A stretch of 64,000 bases of DNA from Epiperipatus broadwayi (GCA_028023455.1 JAQFVV010012422.1:9026337-9090336), one strand, 5' to 3'; shown: positions 12,776 through 25,966, counted from the stretch's first letter. Notes: generated by a model from the sequence alone, not told the origin. Made by a program: numbers and translations.

Positions 12776-13079
12776 AAACATTTTTCTGAAGGTAAATACA
12801 CATTCTTTGTGCCTGAATTCTAGAGAAAAAATATTACAAAAAAAAAAAAAAAGATGTTATATCATGTCATCATAAATTTTGATGGCATACGTTCTTCTTC
12901 CTTGCACCCGCAAATGCTTGTTAAAATTTTTAATTATATGCTTTTAAAAACATTGGCTGACCCCTGGTTTTACATTCTTGGTTGCACAAATACTTTTACA
13001 ACTCTTGTTAGATAAAATCACCAACCTAGTGTTCAAAATTATTCTAAATATGAAATAAAAATTTTTCAAAATGTAATGT

Positions 13080-13530
13080 GTGCAAATATATCCAACAATG
13101 CATTACTTTTTTTTAGTCCATTGTTCACTCAGAATTTATTTGTATCAACCAGGCATTACCATGATAATACATAAAGCCTTGAGTGTGAAACAATTTTTAA
13201 TTAAGTTCAGCATGCCCCAACTTATCCATAAGCCATATTCACTCGATCTTGCTCTGCGACTTTTTTTATTTTCTCAAATGAAAAAATGTCTCAACATTTT
13301 TTTTTTTTTTGCAGACTTGGAAGTGATGAAGAAAAAAAAACACAACACAGGCTTTAAAAGGTATCACTTTGCAATACTTTGGACTACTTTGAAAAGTAAA
13401 AAACACTTTTTGACATGTGCATTGTATTAAAAAGACTGTAGTTTAAAAGGGATTCAATGTGTAACATCTAAAAATAAATACACAAGTTTTTATTGCTAAT
13501 TTCCAGTTATTTTTGGATCCTCCCTCGTAT
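13080..13530 (+). mobile_element. mariner-like transposon, 3' half (transposase pseudogene, + strand)
   Basis: The frame 13080-13430 reads KALSVKQFLIKFSMPQL, YSLDLALRLFLFSQMKKCL and then KRYHFAILWTTLK. This is the C-terminal third of a mariner transposase, same family as the copy at 6341-6900 but in opposite orientation. After the coding end the right terminus carries the inverted terminal repeat, AACTGG complement TTCCAGTTATTTTTGGATCC followed by TCCCTCGTA, ending near 13529. The catalytic aspartate region before the conserved block is degraded and the 5' half is absent. Confidence 0.7.
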
Positions 13531-16500
13531 TATTTGATTGTTTAAAGAAGGAAGTGTTATTTAGAGAAAAATAAATCCGGATTTGCTGCTAAACAGCTAT
13601 ATATTCAGCTATATATTCTAGCTGCCTTTTAAAGCAAAGAAAACAAAATTTGCTTCATCTTTCCTTTTATTATATATGTGTTTAACTAAAATTTTATCTA
13701 TTAAAATGAAAAAGCTTTCTTTTCATTTAGAAATTGTCATTAAATATATAAAGATAGATAAAATAATCAGGATGTAATATTAATTTTAAACACAAAATGT
13801 GCACATATAAAATACTTAACATAAGTGTAATAATGAATTGTAGGAATAAATTAAAGGTTTGTTTTGAAATTTGATAGAGTTCATTTGTATGTAAATTAGA
13901 CTACTTTTTAATTACTGTGAATTAGGTTTTATGTATATAGAACTTATAATATGAATGTAGTTATTAGATCACTGTTGAATGGTTAAAATATATCTCGATG
14001 ATGAATTTATTCACAGTTTTGTTTTATACATTGGAAATCGGATTTCAGAAGGAATCATCTCACATATTTGGATTGAATAATAAAATATAAAAGAATCATT
14101 TCTATAATTAAGTTGATTTATTATTAAATTGGATTCAGACCTAAAGTAGTCATTCTCTAGAATTATCCTTGTAAGGAATGTCTATTGATTAAAATATTCC
14201 CATATTAGATATGTGTGAGAATATGCTATGAAGCTAATGGTATGAATCTATGTATTTGTGAGGATTGGTCATACGTAATATTATATCCAGAGTATATTGA
14301 AGACCAGGGATTTGATCTATGGCAAGTATGTAATTGAAATATTAATATTTTAAAATTAATCAAAATAAACTTTGGTCACTTTACAAATAAATACTATTTC
14401 GCATTTTCTTTCCAGTATGTGTATGAACTGAAAGGTAGATAAAAGATAGTAAAGTATTATCTTAATGAATTATAATTATTAAGGTAATCAAATTATAAAG
14501 AAAATTGTCATAAATTAATATAATGTACTATTTAATGTAAGCATGTTTAGAGTAAAGGAATATTATATCTTGTTTGACAATTATCATGCTTCGATTATAT
14601 ATAATATTGTCTGGTCTGCATATTAATTCTATGTCCATATCATCGGGATAGTTCATATTCTGCATGATTTGGCCAGGTATTGCAAATAATGGTTGTGTAG
14701 TGACTATCATCATTGCATATTAAAAAAAATATTTTCAAAACTTATTTAAATATATAAAATAAATAAAGAATTTGTGCCCACATATTGCCTGATATTTAAT
14801 ATCAGATAGCACCTGAATCAAAATAAATTAAACGTAAATAAGCTGACCATTACAATTAAGATGCTGTCCGATTTCAAAATTCAATTTGTATGTCTGTTGG
14901 TAAGCAAACCTTATTTTAATTCAGGTTGTTTTTATTTAAGTTGTATATTTAGTGAGGGTGGTATTATGTATATACACACACATGCTAATTATAAAATATT
15001 TTTGAATTAGCCATCTATTTTAATGTAATTTTTATTTTATAATAAATGAACTTTGTAACAAATTTTATTATCTTTCTGTTAAAATTTTTTATAGAGTTCA
15101 GAGACAATTATTAATCTGTATAACTTTCTCTTTATTGACTAATTCCTTTTATTAATTAAGACTTTAACAAAAATATAGTTTCATTTCCATTAAGCATTGC
15201 CATCTGTAAAATCCTTTAATTTAAGGTAATTAATCTGGAATTTTGACTTATCTGAAAAAATATTTTAATCACTGGTTTGCTGATTGAGACAAACACTAAG
15301 TGATGGAATTATATAAGACCATTAAAAATTATTAATTGATTCTATTCTATTCTATGCTATTCTAATTGATTCATTTCTGCTGACTTCTTGGATTGCTTTC
15401 TTCTGCTTGTGCCAAGTTAATAAGTGCCCATTTGTAAAAATCAACTCTGGACTTAATCCAGTTTCTGTATATGAAGCCATGTGTAGCTAAGGCACCCAAG
15501 AACAAACTTCTCTAGTATATCTCTCTTTTTGCCAGCATATGCTAAATTCACCTATCAACTGACCTCACGAACCAGCCAACCATTGCATCCTAGAAATTGT
15601 CTTAGCAAAGCACTTTTTAACAACTAAGAAACAAAGAAGCTCCCATGAAAATTTATCAATATGCCATTTGATTAATACTGTACAGAAAGTAAGAGCTCTC
15701 CACCCTATCGATAAGCCAATGATCTGAGAGTGTATGTAAATTTTGTTTCATTAATTCATATTTTATTACTCATATATTTCTTAAGGTATAATTTGTTTTA
15801 TATTTCAATTTTATTTATTGATCTTAGCCTGTCATATATGTATCGTAGATTATAGATATTCCTGTTTTAATTTTTTAATGTCCAATTTCTTAACAGTTAA
15901 TCAGTCAGTTAATTTCTTTGACAGTTGAAAAATGTTATCATTTTCTAGAATGGTTTTTTTATTCGAAAAATTTAACAGAGTTATTAAAAAGAACAGATTT
16001 TCCCCTTTAATTTTATCATTAATTATTAAGAGTTTTTGTAATTTACTTTTAAAAAAAGAACTAAATTGATATATATATATTTAATACATGTTTAATTAAT
16101 AATGTCTCAGAACTCTGCATATTCATTTTTTTTTATGTACATGGATAGGTGTATATATGCATTTTAAAGTAATAGCAGCTTACTTGTGTTTATATCATGT
16201 ATGCCTGAAAGAAAACATTATTGGCATGTGTGTGTGCATGCATATAGATGATCCCTTTTTAGATACCATGGGGGAGGGAGTTATTTATCTATTTGGCCTT
16301 TTATTTATTTCTATTTAGCATTGGGTTCAGATAAGTTTTTGCCCATGCTCATTTATATATTTTTCTATAACTGTGTTCATTTACTGCATGAAATTCATGG
16401 TTATTATTGCTTTTGTATTGGGTCAAGGATAATAAAGCTTCCCATGCCTTTTATATATATTTATGTTTTTAATATGGGTTACTTATGGGCTTTGTAATTG

Positions 16501-16942
16501 TTTGTTACCTGTTTCCTCTCATGTCTTGGCCCTTGCACCACATATGAGCTTTGTTATAAAAATTCAGCACGTGTGAGATTGTTTATAATGAAGTCTGCTT
16601 GTGCTTAATTAATAAGTAGTTTCTATAGATATATGTATATATCTGAAATTTGTCAATTATTTAATGAAAATTAATTCAATGAGAATCGAAACAATCACCT
16701 GACAGAGACAATAACTATTTATTTAAGAGTTTTATACTAACTTAATATGATTGAGTTAACTATAGTTTAAACCTATCCATTAATGTGAGCTATTTATTAA
16801 TATTTTGTGTGTTTGTTGTTATTATTTTATTAATAAATTGAGTTAATTGTTAGATTTGTCTGGTGTTTGTTTGCTGCTGTCTGCGCTACCAATTAATTAT
16901 TTTACCAGGAATCTACTCTTCCTGATCTAGTAGCAATAATTG

Positions 16943-16983
<41 letters not shown>
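16943..16983. repeat. Microsatellite (AT)n(GT)n, likely LINE 3' tail
   Basis: A pure dinucleotide tract, AT units then about 14 GT units, sits exactly where the 3' end of the - strand LINE is expected. LINEs of several clades end in short tandem repeats instead of poly-A, so this is probably the tail of the element. Confidence 0.7.
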
Positions 16984-19900
16984 AACAGCTGTATAAGCAC
17001 TTAATGAATATCCAGATCAACCAAAAATAAATATTCTTATGTGTGATGTGATATGATGCACTGTGACTTCTTATACGGAGTCAGGAATATCTCAGTAGCT
17101 ATGCCCAGAGAAACCTGTTAGCTACTTTACCTTTCCTTTCTATTCCCCATCATAAGTTTTCCCATATCCTGCTCCATCGCATTTCCACAACATAATGTTT
17201 ATCAACTCCATGGCCTTTATATCTAAATCCCTCTTATCTTTTCACAAACTTAGCATAAAAATAAATATTCACTTTCTATATAATCACTTTCTTTTGTTTC
17301 CTTTTTGCTTTCAGGCATTTACTAACAGATGCCTAATATTTTTTATGCCTTCCTTACACAACTTGCAGACTAAATCACCCACATTTTTCTATTTACATGT
17401 ATAATCCCCTGTTGCTAAAGATACCATTCAAAGCTTAAACAGTAAAGTACTTTCTTTGGTCTTATCATATATTAACTTGCACCCAATATTCCATTTACTT
17501 GTATATATATATATTTAAACTCTTTTTACTCTCCATACTAGTTATCCATTTCTCCAATTCCCTATTCTTTATTAATGCATCTATTCTTCTGTCCCATTCT
17601 TTTACCATTATAACACTCAACAATTCTCCTAACACAATCATCCCACCTTTTGTACAAATATACTGACATAAATTCTTTATTCAAATCTTCTGCATATTGC
17701 ATTACCTTTCTCACCCATCTTGTTACTTGCTCTTTACTCATAACTCAAATTAAATACTATTTTGGTTATTTTTTATTATCCATAAACTGCTATCTACTAA
17801 ACATATTCATTTTGCTTTCTGCATTCCTGATGTAAAAACTTGACCATCCCATTTCTTCTTGAATTGCCTTCTTTGCCATCCTCACATCTGCATCTCTTTG
17901 TACTTTTTCCAAGTAATCTAATATTCCTTTACTAGCACATAACACATCATTACCATATGTTAATCCTGCTACCACCACTCCCTTCCATACAATTCTAGCT
18001 ACATCATATTTATTATATGAAAACACTGTTAATTTCTTTATCAATCCCTTCTTTTTTCTTTGCTTCATTTATCAATTTTTTCTCCCATTCATCCAAGCAA
18101 TTTCTCTGATTACTTAAGACGATTCCCAGATAGTTATATCTATTCACCACACAACTTTATATCCCCCAATAAAAAATTCTGTCTTCTCTTTCCTCAGTAT
18201 TAATCATCATTATTTCTGATTTTTCTTCACTAAACTTATTTTTTTATTTCTTTACCCATCCTTGCACATGTCCTCAGCCTAACTTCCATATCTTCCCTTC
18301 TATCTGCGTACAAAAAGACATCATCTGCAAATAAAAGACCTAATGATGTATATACTCCCTTGCCACTTATTAATACTCTATCCCTCTTTCTATTGCTTTC
18401 TCCATTCTCTCAAATATGACAAAAACAAAATAGGTAACATAGGGTATCCTTGCCTTAGACCCAACCCATTTTTAACCTAACTGATTGTATATTCCCTGAT
18501 TGATACGTATAATAATTATTTTCATATAATTTTTAATAATATCCACTAAAATTTCATCCATTCCCAAATTTACTAAACTTAACCATAGTCTATTCTATTT
18601 ATTCTATCATATGCTTTCACTATATCTATAAAAACCATATATAACTGTCTATCTGTAGACCTACTCATATCCATAAGTTGTATAACTACAAACTATTTCC
18701 TATTAGGTCTATCCAATCGAAAACCTTATTGCATTTTCCCTCTATATTATTTTCTTCCATCCATTTTGCAACCCTTCCAGCCACTGTATATGAGAAAACT
18801 TTTATATAAAACTAATCTTATCGCTGTCTATAATTGTTTAACATTCTATGAATCTTACCCTTTCTTTAAATAATTGCCTGACTCTTGTATTACTCCAACT
18901 ACCCAGAAAATCTTTCATCTGTGCCATCTTAATAAAACACGATAATAATTTTACTTTTGCTCTACGCTCTAAATTCATTACCATCTCTACTGTCCATCCA
19001 TATAAATCTCTTGCCTTTCCACTTGTTAATTTCTTCCCTGCCTCATTCAGTTCATTTTCTGTAAACCCAGTATTCCCATTACTATATGCTTTTATGTTTG
19101 CTATGACTCTGTCCTTCACATCTAACATCTTTTCTATATTCATTACATACTTATTTAATATTATCTCTAATTCTTCTCTAGAGCTACTCTCTTTCCCCTG
19201 CATTCCTTCTTTTAATGTATTTCCAAAATATTTTACTCCCATCTCTTCCACTTTTATTAATATCTTCCAACAATTTACTATTCAATTTCATTCTCTCTAT
19301 ATAATTATCTATCTTAGCCAACTTCTTTTTTTCTAAGTACTTGTCCCATTTAACATTAACATCTTTTTCACTTACTTTGGTCTTAATAGCACACTTATAT
19401 TCTCTGTATGCTTTTTTCCTCTTTTACTATCTCACTTTTTTTATTTATTCTTTTGAATATTCTCACCTAAAACCCTATTTGGCACTTTCTCTATTGCACC
19501 ACACCAGTCCTTATACTCACCCCCAACCAACTCTTCCATGGTTTCTTCAGCTTTTATTTCATACTCTGCTAACTTATTCTTATCATTCACTCTCCATCCA
19601 CAACTTTCACTATTGTTTCTACTTTTATTTCTATTTTCCTACTAACCATTTCTATTATAAAGAAGTTATGAGCACTATTACATACTCTCTCTTCATTATC
19701 AAACACCTTCATTTTTCGCACTTTATTCTTCTCCTCTTTTTCTACTAATACATAATCTATTGTGTGGAATATATTATTTTTAGACTACATGTATTGTCTT
19801 TATAAATATTTGATAATTTTCCAATGCTCATATTCACTCTCTGACAAGTTCTTCAAAAGCTGTCTATTCTTATTACCTACATCATCAATTTCTTCAATAT

Positions 19901-20930
19901 GCTCATTCATATCCCCTATAACCATTATTCTCTTCCCCTTTTCTTTGAAACTCGGTATATCCTTAACTAGGTTTTTCATATATGCTACTGCTTCACTCCA
20001 TTATAATTGGACTATCTCCAGTAGCTATATACACTATAGCCATGATCCATTCTTGTCTTTCTAACCTTATCTCAAACCACAAATGTTTTTGACATTTAGC
20101 AGTATTTAAATATTTTTTTGACATAACTCCTATACCACTGCCCCCTTTTTTTCTTTTTTCTATTTTTACCCTGCCATACCAAGTCTTCCAGAGTAAGTTA
20201 TTTTTCTTCTCTTAGATGTGTTTCCATTACTGCTAACACCTCAAGCTCTTCATTTTTAATTGCTTTGTTTAATTCCAGCCACTTTTTGGTCTCCTACCAC
20301 CTTGCATATTCAAAAATCCAATTTTAACAATTTCTTCTTTCCTAACTACCCTTTTATAAATTCTTTTAATTCTTTCTTCACCATTACATTTATAAATAAC
20401 TTGCTTACTACCATTAATTTTATAGACCCACTTCCTCTCCACATCCACATTCATATCTAAATCAGCTATCCTTTGTTTATTTCTTACATCCCGTCCATTC
20501 TTCTTCTCTCTTATATAACACTGCAATTTAAATCCCAACCCCTTTATAAGTTTCCTGAACTATATTCTTTATAAAATCAGTCTCCCTAAAACTTCACTTT
20601 CTTGTTTTCCTAAGTGCAATCCATCTTTACTATATAACTCCCTCTTTCCAATAAAAAAATCCCACATATCCACAAACATAACATCATTTCTCTCTCACAA
20701 TTTTTTCAATCTCATTTCTAGAACATGCCTTATCTAACATATACCTCTTATCAAATCTGGGTAATAATCCAACTATTCCTACTCTTCCTTTAATATTACT
20801 GAAATTTCTAATCAATTCTATGCACCATTCATTATTTTCTCTGATGACTCTGACAAATTATTAGTCCCTACCATAACATACACATCTCTACTCCCTTGCT
20901 TCTTTACTTTATCTGTAACATCCATGCTAG
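16943..20930 (-). mobile_element. LINE with SGNH esterase, endonuclease and reverse transcriptase domains (decayed)
   Basis: This non-LTR retrotransposon reads right to left. Block 1 (about 20580-20930): VYVMVGTNNL and, after a frameshift, SKDGLHLGKQ, the GTNN and DxxH blocks of an SGNH hydrolase. Block 2 (about 19790-20350): IVKIGFLNMQGG, VMETHLRE, GSGIGVMS and MVIGDMNEH, an APE-type endonuclease. Block 3 (about 18100-19250): MVFIDIVKAYDRINR (RT motif A), LRQGYPMLPILF, then SLGLLFADDVFLYAD, the RT catalytic loop with FADD. Block 4 (about 17320-17370): CKLCKEGIKNIRHLL, a C-terminal Cys/His knuckle. It ends at a (TG/CA)n(TA)n tail at 16943-16983. Several frameshifts and stops make it dead. It is probably 5'-truncated near 20930. 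Family: CR1/L2-like is a guess. Confidence 0.8.
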
Positions 20931-21417
20931 CGGTGCCCTCTGTTGATGGATATTCAATGTAGACTGTCCGATATATCAGTCTGACTGCAAAGTTCACTCG
21001 AGATTCCACTGTTAATAGTCTACTTCCGGTATTTTTACGGTAAAATTATGTTGTTGCGCTTTTTTTTTAAGGTTAAAAAAAGTTCCGTAAGATGCTGTCC
21101 TCTCTTGTATTATTTTACAAGCAAAAAAATCAATACAACTGTCATTAAAGTTCTAACAAAAGAAGTAGGTGGTCACTTCTTGAAACTTATTGGCTGTATC
21201 ATTTCGATAACAAAGAAAATAGTTGTCAATAACTGAAGAGTTACGCTTTCTTTTTGTTTCATTTGAAAATGATAAACGAATGTTTTAGACTATTTTAAAA
21301 GTATTTTTTGACAAATTATAAATTATTTTGATAAAATATGCTAAAAATAAAATTATTTTAGAAAAACAGTTAGGAGTTTAGTAAAAATTATTTATTTTTA
21401 AGCACCGTAAAAATCAC

Positions 21418-21730
21418 TGACGTCACAAAATGTCAGCAACACTTTTTTAATTGGTGAATAACGTTCGCTTTAAGATTTGCGTTATCAAATATTTTTATAA
21501 TTATAAATCACAATTTATTTTTGGAAAAACTTTCGTTGACTTTCCTAACTTGACAAATTATTAATATACTTTTTACAAAACGAAACTTAAGTGATTATAA
21601 TATTAAAATATGAATATATTTTGATGCTTTAGTTTGTGAGTTGACCAATTAGAAGTTTAGAGTTTTACCTCAGTCGGCCAATAAAATTAATCCACAGTGA
21701 GGCGGATATAAGATATATATAAAGTAAGTC
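21418..21730 (+). promoter_or_regulatory. Promoter-like cluster: CRE, two CCAAT boxes, TATA
   Basis: A perfect CRE palindrome TGACGTCA lies at 21418-21425. CCAAT follows at 21645-21649 and 21678-21682, then a TATA-like TATATATAAAG at about 21714-21724. Order and spacing look like a pol II promoter on the + strand, but no coding region follows. It may be the regulatory part of an LTR or the 5' region of another element into which the LINE inserted. In AT-rich DNA, TATA motifs are frequent by chance. Confidence 0.3.
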
Positions 21731-22122
21731 CTATAGTTATATAAGTAATCTTGTACTGAACTTTATTGTTTCAATCCAAGACTAAATAGCAAATTTTTAC
21801 ATATTTAGCTGTGGTTTTTTATTTGAAGGGCAGACCTTAAAAATTGTTGACATATTTTAATAAAAATTACATGTTTTATGTGACAAAACAGCTGCTCTAC
21901 ATGCAGTCAGTATTAGAAATTTATATAGTGTACATAATTTCTAGTTATTCATATTATTAATTGTTGTCATATGTGTACTTAAGTAATATTGCAGATTAGA
22001 TCCGTAATGAAGTACCTTCTACTTATCTGTAACTTGGGATTCGAATGAGGACTGGGTAAAAATTCTTTGGTTCTAATCAGACTTACAATTTTTATTCTCA
22101 GATTGTTGGCCATTGATCTGGT

Positions 22123-22322
22123 CAGGTAATCATCTAGTACCGAATGATGTAAACATCTAACTAATCTTAGATAGTAAACAAGAATGGAAAAATGTCCAAA
22201 TGCTGACTATTTGTCAAATCTGTTCAGGTAATCATCTAGTACAGAATGATGTAAACATCTAACTAATCTTAGATAGTAAACAAGAGTGGAAAAATGCCCA
22301 AATGCAGACTATTTGTCAATTG
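22123..22322 (+). repeat. 102-bp tandem duplication
   Basis: Two copies starting CAGGTAATCATCTAGTAC, at 22123 and 22225, run in direct orientation with only a handful of differences up to about 22318. They were probably produced by a single recent duplication. Confidence 0.85.
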
Positions 22323-22659
22323 GCAAGCCTAATAAGTAATGCTGGTCCTTCACTGTTTTTCTATAGGAATTTTGTTGAAGACCCTTTTGGCTCTGCTATA
22401 GACTATTTAAAAGCTATTTAATTATGGTGGTGTATTTATATATTATCATTTTTTTTTATTAATGTATTCGATATTGTAATTATTAATTATTTAAACCATT
22501 TACATACGCAAGATAAACATTAATGTCACACGCTCTTTTCATGGACATGTTTCCGAGAGCATTTATCATCATCATATTTTAGATATATTTATTCTAAGCC
22601 TTAAGTAATCACTGATCACCAATGATATAGTGCTATAGAATGTCCATTTCCAGAGAAGC

Positions 22660-23040
22660 TTCTGGTTTTTGCTTTCATCAGTGAAGATTAGTTTTTAAAA
22701 TTGGAACTAACTTACTTATGCATTTAGCAGCCTCCTCTTACTCCTTCATATATTCAAGCTAATACCCTGAAATTGAAAAAAGAAATCCTAGGGTTTTAAT
22801 TATATAGATCTGATATCAAACCAGTTTATATATTTTTTTAGGCTTTTCTATTTTATAGCAATTATAGATCACTGAGTGGAAGGTCATTTTCTATATAATG
22901 TAAGCAGATTAGCTTGAGGTTAAAACTCTAGAATTTTTTCTTAAATTTTAGAATATCAGCATGAACAATATAAAAGATGTTTCTGCTAGATGTATAAGTG
23001 CATTAATCTTAATCTTCACTGATGACAACAAAACCCTCTG
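22660..23040. repeat. Diverged inverted repeat
   Basis: The sequence CATCAGTGAAGATTA near 22678 is exactly inverted as TAATCTTCACTGATG near 23010. Inner blocks such as TAGCAG and TAGGGTTTTAA/TAGAGTTTTAA also pair, centred near 22850. It looks like an old foldback element with arms of roughly 150 bp. The edges are not sharp. Confidence 0.5.
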
Positions 23041-24906
23041 ACTTGTCTGGAGATTTATATAACTCTACCATTTGATCCATTAATTACTTAAACATGCAGG
23101 AAATAGTTCTAGAGTAGGGTGAAAGTAATAGTGCTCAGAAAAATGGAATCTATCAATATTACATCTTTAAGTGACTTCAATTGCCATGATACTGTATTTA
23201 CTGTTGATATAAAAATAATTGTTGTTTTTATTTTAATATAAGATTCAGGTTGTTTTTCTGTTTCTTATCCTATTTATAATTGGTTTGCTTAAATGTTTCA
23301 AACGTTAGTTAAGAATCTGGCCATACCAGCCAAAAGCATGCTAAGCTACAGATAACAAAATTAACATATGGAATATACCTTTACTTAGCTAATGTTCAAA
23401 ATATTTAAGCCAATAATTAAATATAAAATTTTGTTGTTGTATAAGGAATGTAGTTTTAATTTTTTTTTTTTAAAGTGCTCTGTTTTTTTATCAATAAAAT
23501 CGTTTGCACTTCAATAATCTTTTATTGAAATTTCATCAACTATGACACGTTTTATAGTTATCTTACATAGAATATTTGCATTTAAAATAAAATTTTCTGG
23601 TTAATTCTGCCAAGCAAGGTATTTTGAACCGAACCTTTCTTAAATGTGTTTAATAATATTTAAACATAAAAATATATTTAAAAAAAAAGTAAGGAAATAT
23701 TTTTGTTGTGGTTTATAATTATAAAAATGTAGACATGAGAAGGTGATGACTTTTTTAATAACGATATTAATTGCCATTTGGCTTCAGCCAATGAATTGTT
23801 CCTAGAATTACTGGCTCTCATTTTTTTTAGGGTCCTGAGTTATATTCAAGTGTCAGATGCATAATGATGTTTACTGGAAAATCATCAATTAAGTCAAGAG
23901 AAGGACTGATTTTTGAACTTTTTTTTTTATAAGATTGAAAATCTTCAAAAGCATTTGGTTTTTTCACCATTACTCCTAAAATATATCATTTGCAAGAAAA
24001 ATTGTGCTAAAAATAAGTTCTTTAAAAAAACTTTGTGGATGAAAAAATTCTGCTAATATTGCTAAATTCACATGGCACACGCCTTCCACAAAACACTAAT
24101 AAATTTTCAACCATTTATGAAATGCCCACTAACATTTCATCTATAGATAGAAACTCCAATATTCTTGATTAAATATAAATTAAAAAATTTAAGACTAAAG
24201 AATACAAAACTTATTTTAGATATGCAATTTCAAAAGCAAACAATTTATTCTTTTTCTGAACACCTTAATATAATCATATTAAATTGTAACTAGATTATTT
24301 CAACAATAATTTTGGAATATATTATGTCAAAAAGTTAAAATATCTCAATGAGCTGAGGAGACATGACAAAGTAATGATATTTTTTATATCTAAATTTAAG
24401 CACTAAATGTCTTCTTTACCAGAAATTTGCATACATTTGGTAATTACTTTCTCTTAGTTTTGGAATATTAAATGTGATCATATTAACTAGATAACTTTTT
24501 TTTATCATTAATTTTGGTTTATTTTATATAAGAAAATGGAGATGGTCATGAAAATGCCATTTCAGTAACTAGTGGAATCATCTGAATATTATTTTTCGAA
24601 GAAATGTGTGTACTTTTAAAAAAAAGTAACGTAGTTTATAAATGAGTTGGGGAAGTGGAGAAGTACACACATATACTTTTTTTTTTAGTTATTTTGTGCT
24701 ATTTTATTCAATTTGTACTTTTATTGGTAACACCATGTATTTGTTAATGTATTTTACATTGTATTATATTATCCTATTGTGTATAAATTGTTATTATATA
24801 ATAAATAAATTTTTTGTGCATTACAATTTTTTTATCTGAAAGCCCTCATTTCCACCCATATATATGTATATTTCAAAATGTATTTATATCATTTTGATTA
24901 TTTTAG

Positions 24907-25129
24907 GTTCTTACTAGTCATAACATTTTACAAATTCTTGATCCTGAAACTGATGCCAAAGATCCTCACAAAGTTATGTATGGTGTGCGACTTATAGAAA
25001 ATTCAGTTTTTTGGACTGCCGCTGATGATGATAATATTAAAGTTGAAGTAGTTTATGCTTTAACTAATCAAAGACATATTTTACCAGTTAGGATTAAATT
25101 AGTTGGCAGTCGGCAAGAACTTGCACAAG
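24907..25129 (+). CDS. gp210/NUP210-like nucleoporin, exon D
   Basis: This 223-nt exon has acceptor TTTTAG and donor CAAG|GTATAT. It enters in phase 0 and leaves in phase 1. It encodes VLTSHNILQILDPETDAKDP through VFWTAADDDNIKVEVVYALT to GSRQELAQ, the last stretch of luminal beta-rich sequence before the membrane helix of the next exon. No cysteines or sequons are seen. The 15 kb introns on both sides make it an isolated coding island. Confidence 0.8.
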
Positions 25130-25966
25130 GTATATAATTAAAAAAAAAAAAAATGTTATTTTTAATAAAAATTCTTTTATGTATTTATAAATGTATTTAT
25201 TAATATTAGCAAATAAATTGCAGGCATTCTCATGAATATGTGAACTATTGATGTTCTTTCAAACTACAATCGCCAAAGCTTGGTTTGTGAAAAGAAATCA
25301 ATGCACAAATAAATGAATCCTTGTAAATGCATTCATAGAACCCCTGTTAAACAACTTTAGTACTTTCACTGTTCATAAATAATATATAAACCATACAGGA
25401 CAAAAAGGTTATTATTGCATAAAACCACCTTCAAGGTGATGTGGGGGAAATCATTGTTTCAAAGACCATCTATCTTTGATAAATATTAAATGCTTTTGGT
25501 GAAAAATTTCTGGAACATGGATAGGCAGGGTAGAGGCTGACAAGTTAAAAAAAAATATGTGCCATCTGAAGCAAAGACACATTTATATTAGTGTGCTGAA
25601 AACATAACCATCAATAGTTTGAGAAAAAAAACCTATGTTTGAACCCCACCTTGAACAATGTTTCGCAGGATAAAGAAAAAAAATGAAAAGACTAAAAAAA
25701 GAGAAAGACAGAGCAATTTGCATAGTTGAGTTTACAAAATAATAGAGATAGGTTTCATCACCCTTTTTAAAAAACAAAAACAAACCTTTAAATGCAAAAC
25801 TTATGATCAGTGTTAAAATTTTCATTACAAATTAAAATTTTAACCCTGTAAGGAGAGGGGGGTGTTGTAAGGGGTAGCTTACAACTCGATCATTCCTGCC
25901 AAGATTAACCCACTTATTAAATTAAATCCATCTTAAAACTTGCACTAGTAATGGGAATGTTATTTG

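Larger units (their letters stand above)
9261..24906 (+). other. Intron, ~15.6 kb, with mariner and LINE insertions
   Basis: The intron holds a poly-T block (11103-11182), a 58-bp tandem duplication (11835-11951), a mariner fragment (13080-13530), a LINE on the - strand (about 16943-20930), a promoter-like cluster (21418-21730), a 102-bp tandem duplication (22123-22322) and a diverged inverted repeat (about 22660-23040). I see nothing in 9393-11090, 13540-15340 and 23050-24900 beyond AT-rich sequence. 15340-15720 is less AT-rich than its surroundings and unexplained. Confidence 0.6.

Noticed and set aside
18848-20064. Long + strand frames rich in Phe, Ser, Leu and Tyr (18848-19336, 19341-19748, 19762-20064)
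   Set aside because: They are antisense shadows of the - strand LINE, whose purine-rich coding strand leaves few stops on +.
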